Of a DNA stretch of 11,481 nucleotides, positions 5,900-11,481 are shown piece by piece. The stretch's first letter is position 1; each line of letters starts with the position of its first letter. Source of the DNA: Clostridia bacterium (lineage in GTDB: Bacteria; Bacillota; Clostridia; Oscillospirales; CAG-272); NCBI GenBank assembly GCA_017407375.1, contig JAFQWT010000048.1, forward strand, positions 1-11,481, written 5' to 3'. Under the pieces are notes generated by a model, which was given only the letters and a program-made list of their open reading frames with translations, did not search any database and was not told the DNA's origin. A program made the position numbers and the translations under genes.

Positions 5900-8824
5900 T
5901 TATTTCGCGGCGGGGGCCGAAAGAGATGCCCCCAGCTTCATAAAGCAGATGGCGACCTTCAGGGTCTCGCCCTCCTCGGAAAGCTCCACAACGTCGGCAA
6001 ATGCGGCGCCAAGGGCGGCGGCACCTGCCTCGGCGGTGGCGTTGTAGGTAAAGACCAGACTGCCGTCGGCGGCCGTGGTAAAGGCGTTTTTCGTGCCCTT
6101 GACAAAGCGCAGGAGCATCGTGTCCCCCGCGGGGATCGCCTCGGCCTCCACCGAGCGGACGGTCACGCCCGTTGCCGCTTTAACGGCGGCAAGGTACTTC
6201 TCGGCCATGGCCTCATGCTCCTCCTCCAGCACCACGCGGTACTCGGTGAGGTTCATGCCGTCAAGATACAGCGAGGTCTTGGTGACGGTGTCCTTGCCCG
6301 AGGCCACCAGCTTTTGCATATTGGGGAAGGCCACGCCCAGCTTGTTCTTGTAGTGCTTGGCAAGGTTTGTGAGCGTCGGCGTGGTGGTGAAGCTCTCCCG
6401 CTCGGGGAGCTCGTAATGGATGGGCGTTTCCCAGTCCTCGTGCTCGAGCGCCACGTAGGCAGAGAACATCAGGCGCTCGGCGGCGTTGTCGGTCATGCGC
6501 TCGTAGGCAAAGCAGGGTGCCCCGTTGTAGGTGCCGCCGTACAGCGCCTCGTCCGTCAGGTACCCCCCCGTCTTGTAGGCGGCGGCCAGCTGAGAGCCGC
6601 GCACGGTGGGAGCGTAGTTACCGTCCACCTTTTCGACCTTCAGGGCGGCGGCATTGCCCGAGTTGTGGAAGAGCGCCCCGAAATGCACGGTATAGCCCGC
6701 CTCCTCCAGCTGTGTGAGGACGGCGGTGTCCACCGTGTAGAGCGCCCGCGCCCCCAGCTCACCCGTCACGGTAATCTGGTAGCCGACAAAGCTCAAAAGC
6801 TCATCGGCCAGGGCCTCGCCAAGGTAGCGCACCCGGTAGTCGGCCAGCGTTTCCTCGAGCCGCTTTTGAAGGATGGGCTGAAGCGAGGGAAGCTCGGCAT
6901 CCACGTCGGCAAAGGACTCGTAAAGATGCTCAAGAATGACCTCGTCAACGTCACGGAGCGCGGCAAGGTCGGCATTCGCGTTTTTGGCAATGGAGTAAAA
7001 GCGCTCGGCCGCGGGCGAGAGGTCCTTCCCCTCAAAGAAGGCCGTGGCCGAAAGGACGGGCTCACGCTCGGGGTAGGTTGCATAATCCCGCAGAAGGATC
7101 GCATCCACCGCCGCGTCCACGGCGGCCTGCAGCTCCTCGTCGCTCGCCCCCTCGGGGCAGGCGGCAAAGGCGGCGTACACCTCGGCCTGGTGGGTAGCGC
7201 CGAGGGCGCGCACCTCGTTGGCGTCGATCTTACCCGCTACCACGGCAGCACGGAAGGCATCGCGTGCCTCGCCCTCGCCGAGGAAGGAGTCGTCCAGCAA
7301 AAACTTAACACGCTCGGCGATCGCGGCGGCGATCTCCTCACGGGAGCTGGTAAAGTCAAGGTCCTGCACGGCCCCCTGCGCGATAAAGGCGATCTCGTTC
7401 TCCGTGAGGTTGACCATCTCCGAAATGTCAATGCGGAAATACTTGCAAAGGTCGGCCATGTGGTTCTGGCGGCGCTCGGCGGCCGTCAGGGAACGGTCAT
7501 AGAAGCGGAAGGCATAGAAATCGCTCTCGATGCCCGCCGTGGCGAAGTTTCCAACGATGCAAACGCCGTTGATGCCCGTGTTCTTGTCGGTGGTCGGGAC
7601 GTCCTTGGCGAGGGTGAGGTTATTCGACCACGCCGAGGTCAGAAGCGCCGCGGTGCCTGCCTCGGCATTCACCGTGCGGTCCTGCTGGATCGTCATGGCA
7701 AAGGGCTTGCCCTGCGGAACGGTCAGCGTCGCTCCGGGGAGCGCGCAGGAGGTAGAACTACCGTTGCCGTAGTCGGCCACCGAGGTGAACCTCACGCCCG
7801 CGGCGTTCGCGCTGAGGCGGAGGGCCGAGTCACGGAGCGTAAAGATGTGCTGCTCGAGGGGCGTCGGCTGGGCGACCACAAGGTCGGCCGTCAGGAGTCC
7901 CTCGTACGGGATATTGGAAACGCGCACCATGCAGTTGGCGGTCTGGTAGCCGATGCGGATAAAACCGTTCTGAAAGGTGAAGGTGGTCGCTTGCTTCTCC
8001 CCCGTCTGGTCCTGGTAGTTCTTATCGCCAAACGAAGAAAGGCCGATGGTGAGGTAGGAGGAGTACTCCTCGCCGTCCTCCTCGTCGATCCTTACGGTGG
8101 CCTTGTAGGTGAAGTCCGAGAAGATCTTCTCCATCATACCGCGGTAGGACTTGATCGCCGCCGAGAAGGCGGGCGTCCACCCCTTTGGGGTCTCGCCGTC
8201 CATCACCACGCGGTTTTCTATCTTGGTGAGATCGACAAAGGTCGACGACTGGCAAAAGACCAGCTCGTCGTCGTCCACCTCGCCGTTGCCGTTGACGTCG
8301 GTCACGCTGACCTCGGTATACACGGCCTCGTCCTTATCACGGATGCCGTCCGCATCGGCGTCGGTCCACGCCTCGGTCTTATAGACGACCTCGCCCTCGT
8401 CACGCTTGCCGTTCTCGTTTTCATCCGTGAAGAACTCCACAGCGCGGGTCAGCTCGTCATCGTCACGTTGGCCGTCGCCGTTCGCGTCGTTCCAAAGCTC
8501 CACCACGTAATGCGTTTCCCCACTGTCCTCCGTGCCGTTGCCGTTGGCATCGTAAAAGACTCTTATGTACGTCTTGTATTCGTAGTTATCCCAGCTGATG
8601 GGGACGGTGGGCATGGCGGGAAGCTCCTCCCCCCAATGCTCGTTCAGGCGGAAAAAGTCGGCCGCAAAGAAGAGGCCGTCCTGAACGTAGAGCTTGTTGT
8701 ATTCGCTCTCGTCAATCTCGGGGTACACCACAGGATCCGTGCCCTCGGCCAGGACAGAGAGGGGCGCCGCCCCCGCCAGCAGAAGACTGAGGGTGAGCAG
8801 AAGCGAAAGAAATCTTTTCTTCAT
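5900..8824 (-). CDS. Large secreted protein with EF-hand-like repeats and a LamG-like region
   Basis: A 974-residue exported protein. Signal peptide at 1-26 (MKKRF, leucine-rich core, SVLA-E cleavage site), with no lipobox and no sortase or transmembrane anchor. Residues 92-196 are five tandem 21-residue units, each starting with a 12-residue calcium-loop pattern DxNxxGxxDxxE. Residues about 236-465 look like a concanavalin/LamG-type beta sandwich ending in the typical FYAFRFYDRSLTAAERRQNHMADL stretch split over 436-459. Two helical linker regions follow. Around 678-720 is GYQITVTGELGARALYTVD, a pattern I associate with large secreted clostridial proteins, and the C-terminal part (about 850-974) begins LYLDGMNLTEYRVVL. 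No catalytic domain was recognised; a carbohydrate- or surface-binding role is inference. The start has AAGGAG 7 bases upstream (8832-8837); the earlier ATG at 8887 lies in the promoter. Confidence 0.9.
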   Translation of the reverse strand: MKKRFLSLLLTLSLLLAGAAPLSVLAEGTDPVVYPEIDESEYNKLYVQDGLFFAADFFRLNEHWGEELPAMPTVPISWDNYEYKTYIRVFYDANGNGTEDSGETHYVVELWNDANGDGQRDDDELTRAVEFFTDENENGKRDEGEVVYKTEAWTDADADGIRDKDEAVYTEVSVTDVNGNGEVDDDELVFCQSSTFVDLTKIENRVVMDGETPKGWTPAFSAAIKSYRGMMEKIFSDFTYKATVRIDEEDGEEYSSYLTIGLSSFGDKNYQDQTGEKQATTFTFQNGFIRIGYQTANCMVRVSNIPYEGLLTADLVVAQPTPLEQHIFTLRDSALRLSANAAGVRFTSVADYGNGSSTSCALPGATLTVPQGKPFAMTIQQDRTVNAEAGTAALLTSAWSNNLTLAKDVPTTDKNTGINGVCIVGNFATAGIESDFYAFRFYDRSLTAAERRQNHMADLCKYFRIDISEMVNLTENEIAFIAQGAVQDLDFTSSREEIAAAIAERVKFLLDDSFLGEGEARDAFRAAVVAGKIDANEVRALGATHQAEVYAAFAACPEGASDEELQAAVDAAVDAILLRDYATYPEREPVLSATAFFEGKDLSPAAERFYSIAKNANADLAALRDVDEVILEHLYESFADVDAELPSLQPILQKRLEETLADYRVRYLGEALADELLSFVGYQITVTGELGARALYTVDTAVLTQLEEAGYTVHFGALFHNSGNAAALKVEKVDGNYAPTVRGSQLAAAYKTGGYLTDEALYGGTYNGAPCFAYERMTDNAAERLMFSAYVALEHEDWETPIHYELPERESFTTTPTLTNLAKHYKNKLGVAFPNMQKLVASGKDTVTKTSLYLDGMNLTEYRVVLEEEHEAMAEKYLAAVKAATGVTVRSVEAEAIPAGDTMLLRFVKGTKNAFTTAADGSLVFTYNATAEAGAAALGAAFADVVELSEEGETLKVAICFMKLGASLSAPAAK
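8237..8551 (-). repeat. Five 63-bp units encoding EF-hand-like calcium loops
   Basis: Within the secreted protein, residues 92-112, 113-133, 134-154, 155-175 and 176-196 have an exact 21-residue period. The loops are DANGNGTEDSGE, DANGDGQRDDDE, DENENGKRDEGE, DADADGIRDKDE and DVNGNGEVDDDE. Each has acidic or amide residues at positions 1, 3 and 5, Gly at 6, Asp at 9 (Asp, Asp, Asp, Asp, Asp) and Glu at 12, as expected for Ca2+ ligands. The 9 residues between loops are beta-prone (such as THYVVELWN, LTRAVEFFT). Confidence 0.92.
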
Positions 8825-8858
8825 GGAAATACTCCTTACGGTAATGTATAACAAGGAC

Positions 8859-8887
8859 ATTATATCATATTCTATTATATAACGCAA
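8859..8887 (-). promoter_or_regulatory. Sigma-A promoter of the secreted-protein gene
   Basis: On the minus strand TTGCGT (8882-8887), 17-bp spacer, TATAAT (8859-8864), with TGa directly before TATAAT (extended -10). The start of transcription is expected near 8852, about 28 bases before the ATG at 8824. Confidence 0.85.
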
Positions 8888-8908
8888 GAAGAAAATTTTC
8901 CTCTCCCC

Positions 8909-8937
8909 TCATACTTTCCCCTCTCCCTGCATACAGT
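8909..8937 (+). promoter_or_regulatory. Sigma-E-type promoter of the sipL-like gene
   Basis: TCATACT (8909-8915), 14-bp spacer, CATACAGT (8930-8937). This matches the mother-cell sigma-E consensus as I know it from Bacillus subtilis (KMATATT, 14-15 bp, CATACAHT-like) with one mismatch in the -35 and at most one in the -10. Transcription would start near 8944, about 40 bases before the ATG. The sporulation function of the gene downstream supports the call. No sigma-A-type promoter is visible for this gene. Confidence 0.7.
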
Positions 8938-8984
8938 GGTAGCAAGAATGACGGCAGATGCCGAGTGCAAAGGAGAAAACAAGC

Positions 8985-10544
8985 ATGGAACAGAAGGAAA
9001 CCACGCGTTTTGGCGGCAGCATCGAGAGTGACGGCTGCCGTGAGGCGATCACCGCGGAGGCGGGGGTGGAGCATACCCTCCCCGACTACATGCCCGAGGT
9101 CCGCAAGCTCCTAAGGATCGATGCCCGCGCCATTCCCTCGGGGCGGTACGTGGAGGACGGCCGCTGTGAGTTCTCGGGCATTGTCGCCTATACCGTTGTC
9201 TATACCGACGGGGAGGGCCACCTCTCGGCGGTCTCGCTGAACGGGGATTACACCGTCACCTGCCGCCTCGGCGGGATGGGTGCCCCCGCCGCCGCCACCG
9301 CCGATATTGAGGTGGAGTCCACCGTCTGCCGCCTCGGCGGGCCGCGCAGGATCCACCTCCGCTCCACCCTGCGGTGCCGCCCGCACCTTGTGGAGAGGAC
9401 CGAGCTCACGCCCCCCGATACCGCGGGCTACGAGTGCCTCTCCCGCCCCGTCCTCCACCGCAGGACCCTCACCGCCGAAACGGGGGAGATGGCGATCTAC
9501 GATTCGCTTAGCGTCGCGGGTCTCACCCCCGATGAGGTGCGCCCCCTCTTTTGTGACGGCAGCTTCCAGCCCACCGAATGCCGCGCCGCGGACGGCGCCG
9601 TTACCCTGCGCGGGTATGCCAACGTCCGCGTGGTGGCCCTCGGGCGGGAGGGCGCCCCCCTCGGATTTTCCTCGCGCATCCCCGTGGAGAGGGAGCTGTC
9701 GCTTGAGGGCGCGGCGGCGGGGGACGTTCCCCTGGTCGTCGGTCGCCCGACCACCCTCTCGGTGCGCGCCACCTCGGACGGGGAGGGCGGCACGCGCCTG
9801 GAGCTTGACGGTGCCGTGGAGTGTGAGGTGCGCATTATCAAAAATACCGAAAGCACGCCGCTCCTCGGGCTCTATTCCACCGCCTGCCCCACCGAGCTTA
9901 CCACCCGCACCCACACCGTGGAGCGCTCGCTCGGCTCGGCCGTCGGCTCCTATACCGTCAGTGGCAGCACCGCCGCCGTCGGAGAGGAGCGCGCCGCCAC
10001 GGTCCTTGACGTGGCTCCCACCGCCACCGTGCGTAAGGTGATCGCCGAGGGCGGCCGTGCCGTGGTCCTCGGTGACGTCAAGCTCGGCCTGCTCCTTTCG
10101 GGCGTGCCGACGGGCGAGGATACCGAGGTGCCCTGCTTCTCGGTGGAGTACGTCCACCCCTTCCGTATTGAGAGCGAGCTTTCGGTCCCCGCGGGGAGCG
10201 ACGTGCGCTACGAGTGCTGCGTCAATGCCGTCTCCTCCCGCGCCCGAATCGAGGACACGGGCTACGCCACCGATACCGAGCTTTCCCTCGCGCTCACGGC
10301 CTACGCCCCCACCCCCCTTACCGTGGTGGAGGGCGTGCGCCCTCTGACCGACACCCCCTACCCCACCCGCGAGAGCAGCATCACGGTGGTCTACCCCGAG
10401 GAGGGCGACAGTCTTTGGTCGGTCGGCGAGCGCTACCACACCACCGTGGCCGCCCTTACGGCCTCCAACCGCCTCGGTGAGGAGGAGCGCTTTCCCGCCG
10501 ACCCCGAGACCCTCTCGGGTGTTGGTTACCTGCTCGTGGAGTGA
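8985..10544 (+). CDS. sipL: SipL-like sporulation protein (SPOCS/DUF3794 + LysM)
   Basis: A 519-residue protein without signal peptide. The N-terminal segment has the DUF3794/SPOCS signature LPDYMPEVRKLLRIDA (32-47). Two further regions (about 170-290 and 330-445) look like repeats of the same beta-rich fold. The C terminus (about 466-519) is a LysM domain: ITVVYPEEGDSLWSVGERYHTTVAALTASNRL, split over 466-497, ending VGYLLVE. This order matches SipL of Clostridioides difficile, which uses its LysM domain to bind SpoIVA and tether the coat/cortex assembly around the forespore from the mother cell. The start at 8985 has AAAGGAG (8969-8975) with 9-base spacing; the in-frame ATG at 8958 has none. 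Preceded by a sigma-E-type promoter. No terminator follows it. DUF3794/LysM paralogues exist, so the exact name is inference. Confidence 0.88.
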   Translation: MEQKETTRFGGSIESDGCREAITAEAGVEHTLPDYMPEVRKLLRIDARAIPSGRYVEDGRCEFSGIVAYTVVYTDGEGHLSAVSLNGDYTVTCRLGGMGAPAAATADIEVESTVCRLGGPRRIHLRSTLRCRPHLVERTELTPPDTAGYECLSRPVLHRRTLTAETGEMAIYDSLSVAGLTPDEVRPLFCDGSFQPTECRAADGAVTLRGYANVRVVALGREGAPLGFSSRIPVERELSLEGAAAGDVPLVVGRPTTLSVRATSDGEGGTRLELDGAVECEVRIIKNTESTPLLGLYSTACPTELTTRTHTVERSLGSAVGSYTVSGSTAAVGEERAATVLDVAPTATVRKVIAEGGRAVVLGDVKLGLLLSGVPTGEDTEVPCFSVEYVHPFRIESELSVPAGSDVRYECCVNAVSSRARIEDTGYATDTELSLALTAYAPTPLTVVEGVRPLTDTPYPTRESSITVVYPEEGDSLWSVGERYHTTVAALTASNRLGEEERFPADPETLSGVGYLLVE

Positions 10545-10580
10545 AAAAACCAAAAAACAGGAAAAATTTTAAAAAACCTA

Positions 10581-10609
10581 TTGACTTATTGAGAATTATT
10601 CTCTATAAT
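10581..10609 (+). promoter_or_regulatory. Sigma-A promoter of the small lipoprotein gene
   Basis: TTGACT (10581-10586), 17-bp spacer, TATAAT (10604-10609): near-perfect consensus. An A/T-rich tract (10549-10577) lies just upstream, in the position of an UP element. The start is expected near 10616. Confidence 0.9.
10586..10608. promoter_or_regulatory. Fur-family-like operator within the promoter
   Basis: The core 10591-10603 is a perfect palindrome, GAGAAT-T-ATTCTC. It continues outward as TTAT/ATAA with only the 10590/10604 pair mismatched, giving a 23-bp dyad. The central 15 bp (TGAGAATTATTCTCT) resemble the 7-1-7 Fur box TGATAATNATTATCA. It fills the spacer between -35 and -10, so a bound repressor would block RNA polymerase. 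Iron (Fur), peroxide (PerR) or another Fur-family signal cannot be distinguished by eye. Confidence 0.65.
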
Positions 10610-10657
10610 AGAGATAGGAACCGCACAGCGGAACAAAAAAGAAAGAAGGAATAGAAC

Positions 10658-11083
10658 ATGAAAAAAATTACGAAGCTTACCGCCGTTTGCCTTGTGGCTG
10701 TCCTGTTGCTCCTTTCGCTCGTTGGCTGTAACAAGAGAGATTCGCTCGTTGAGGCCTATACCGAGGCGGGCTATGACGTCACCGTTACTCTGGCATCGAA
10801 TGATAAGGTCAAGGCATTCTTCACGCTCCTCGGCTACACCGCGGAGCAGATCGACGATATGGACGATCAAAGCTTTATCGCGGTCTATAGGGGCGTTGTT
10901 CCCTATGCCCTCATCGCCTGCTATTCCTCGTCCTTTGAGCTGAAGGACGATCTCATCGAGGAGGAGGACGGCGTCAAGGATACCAGCGCCTACGATAAGG
11001 CCAAGGCCAACGGCAAGATCAACGGCAACTGCCTCTTGCTTTACTCCATTGGTGACACCGACGTCATCTTCGCCGCCAACTGA
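10658..11083 (+). CDS. Small lipoprotein of unknown function
   Basis: A 141-residue predicted lipoprotein. It has a lysine-containing N terminus (MKKITK), hydrophobic segment 8-21 and lipobox LVGC with Cys24. The mature part (about 117 residues) is mixed alpha/beta with an acidic helix (AEQIDDMDDQ) and an acidic linker (KDDLIEEEDGVKD). It has no recognisable enzyme or transporter motif and I cannot assign a family. The start has AAGGA (10646-10650) with 7-base spacing, and a strong promoter with a Fur-like operator lies 50 bases upstream. It ends in its own terminator, so it is a single-gene unit. If the operator is real, the protein could bind or sense metal at the cell surface, but no Cys/His metal cluster is seen. 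Confidence 0.85.
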   Translation: MKKITKLTAVCLVAVLLLLSLVGCNKRDSLVEAYTEAGYDVTVTLASNDKVKAFFTLLGYTAEQIDDMDDQSFIAVYRGVVPYALIACYSSSFELKDDLIEEEDGVKDTSAYDKAKANGKINGNCLLLYSIGDTDVIFAAN

Positions 11084-11084
11084 G

Positions 11085-11114
11085 AAAAAAGCGCTCCCAC
11101 GGGAGCGCTTTTTT
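11085..11114 (+). terminator. Rho-independent terminator of the small lipoprotein gene
   Basis: AAAAAA, stem GCGCTCCC (11091-11098), AC, stem GGGAGCGC (11101-11108), TTTTTT (11109-11114), starting one base after the stop codon. The stem is perfect. Confidence 0.95.
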
Positions 11115-11135
11115 AATTAAAAAGGGAAAAAGGCG

Positions 11136-11317
11136 CCTATTCGAGCCCCTCGGGTGCACCATGAAAAACAAAAAACGGACACCGCAAGGGTGAGAGAAGG
11201 CCCTCTGGGGACTCGGTCGCGGGGCGGCGACAGAAAAGGCGAGGGGATTTCGCCTTTTCTCCGCCCCTTGGTCGGTCGCGGCTCTGGCGGTCCCCCGGAC
11301 CGCCATTCACTTCCGCT
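11136..11317. repeat. ~184-bp tandem repeat, copy 1
   Basis: Non-coding. It starts CCTATTCGAGCCCCTCGG and contains a tRNA-3'-end-like start (11140-11161), an A-rich tract, a conserved block, and two inverted repeats: a 17-bp interrupted stem (GGGGCGG 11221-11227 and AGAAAAGGCG 11232-11241 pairing with CGCCTTTTCT-CCGCCCC 11251-11267), and GGCGGTCC-CCC-GGACCGCC (11286-11304). Open frames across it have no ribosome binding sites and are not supported as genes. Confidence 0.9.
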
Positions 11318-11481
11318 CCTATTCGAGCCCCTCGGAGGTGCACCATAAAAAACAAAAAACGGACACCGCAAGGGTGAGAGAAGGCCCTCTGGGGACTCGG
11401 TCGCGGGGCGGCGACAGAAAAGGCGAGGGGATTTAGCCTGTTCACCGCCCCATGGTCGGGCGCGGCGCTGGCGGGCCCCCC
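11318..11481. repeat. ~184-bp tandem repeat, copy 2 (cut by the window end)
   Basis: Second copy of the unit at 11136, with a 2-base insertion (CGGAGG for CGGG) and one substitution in the first ~117 bases. The last ~47 bases differ at about eight positions. The 17-bp stem of copy 1 is partly destroyed here. No gene is seen in 11084-11481; apart from the terminator this stretch is entirely repeat. Confidence 0.9.

Noticed and set aside
5879..8851. Very long open frame (990 codons) on the plus strand opposite the secreted-protein gene
   Set aside because: It is the antisense shadow of a GC-rich gene with strong codon bias. Its translation is rich in Gly, His, Arg and Val without domains, and it has no ribosome binding site; the opposite strand has a signal peptide, promoter and SD.
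9111..10553. 480-codon minus-strand frame opposite the sipL-like gene
   Set aside because: Antisense shadow with Gly/His-rich low-complexity translation; the plus frame carries SPOCS and LysM signatures and a good SD.
11136..11162. tRNA gene at the right end
   Set aside because: Only the T-loop, one stem strand and a CCA-like 3' end are present; the 5' half of the T stem, anticodon arm and D arm are missing upstream.
11117..11445. Minus-strand and plus-strand small ORFs in the right-end repeat
   Set aside because: Pro/Arg/Ser-rich translations of structured repeat DNA without ribosome binding sites; both copies give similar frames because the DNA is repeated.

Overview
The window looks like chromosomal DNA from a spore-forming member of the Clostridia (Bacillota) with a GC-rich genome. 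The evidence is two sporulation genes (a SpoIVB-type S55 peptidase and a SipL-like SPOCS/DUF3794 + LysM protein), an HPr kinase, Gram-positive lipoproteins, strong AGGAG-type ribosome binding sites and AT-rich sigma-A promoters standing out from GC-rich coding sequence. Coding density is high. Both ends of the window lie in repeats, which fits a metagenomic contig that stops where assembly became ambiguous. Species-level placement is not possible from the sequence alone.

Layout from left to right. Positions 1-170 hold two copies of a 39-bp repeat that contains a terminator hairpin; the second copy abuts the stop codon of spoIVB (171-1379, minus). Upstream of spoIVB, and separated from it by a terminator, is a two-gene minus-strand operon: a parvulin/SurA-like foldase lipoprotein (2168-3220) overlapping by 4 bp with a protein resembling a degenerate GHKL/HATPase domain (1500-2171). 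Divergent from this operon is hprK (3409-4356, plus), with its own extended -10 promoter. A long perfect hairpin (4356-4388) serves as a two-way terminator between hprK and a convergent APC-family amino acid permease (4393-5826, minus). Next is a large secreted protein (5900-8824, minus) with five exact 21-residue EF-hand-like calcium loops and a LamG-like region. Divergent from it is the sipL-like gene (8985-10544, plus), preceded by a close match to a sigma-E promoter. After that comes a small lipoprotein gene (10658-11083, plus) whose sigma-A promoter contains a Fur-box-like palindrome exactly between -35 and -10. Positions 11115-11481 are a non-coding tandem repeat of about 184 bp, each copy starting with what looks like the 3' tail of a tRNA.

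Functionally the window mixes sporulation (SpoIVB signalling protease, SipL-like coat/cortex morphogenesis protein), carbon catabolite control (HprK), envelope protein folding, amino acid transport, and surface or secreted proteins. These are separate transcription units and not one pathway. I did not find a convincing new defence or mobile system. The most unusual items are the Fur-like operator on an unknown lipoprotein, the foldase/HATPase-like coupled pair, the calcium-loop array, and the two kinds of terminal repeat.
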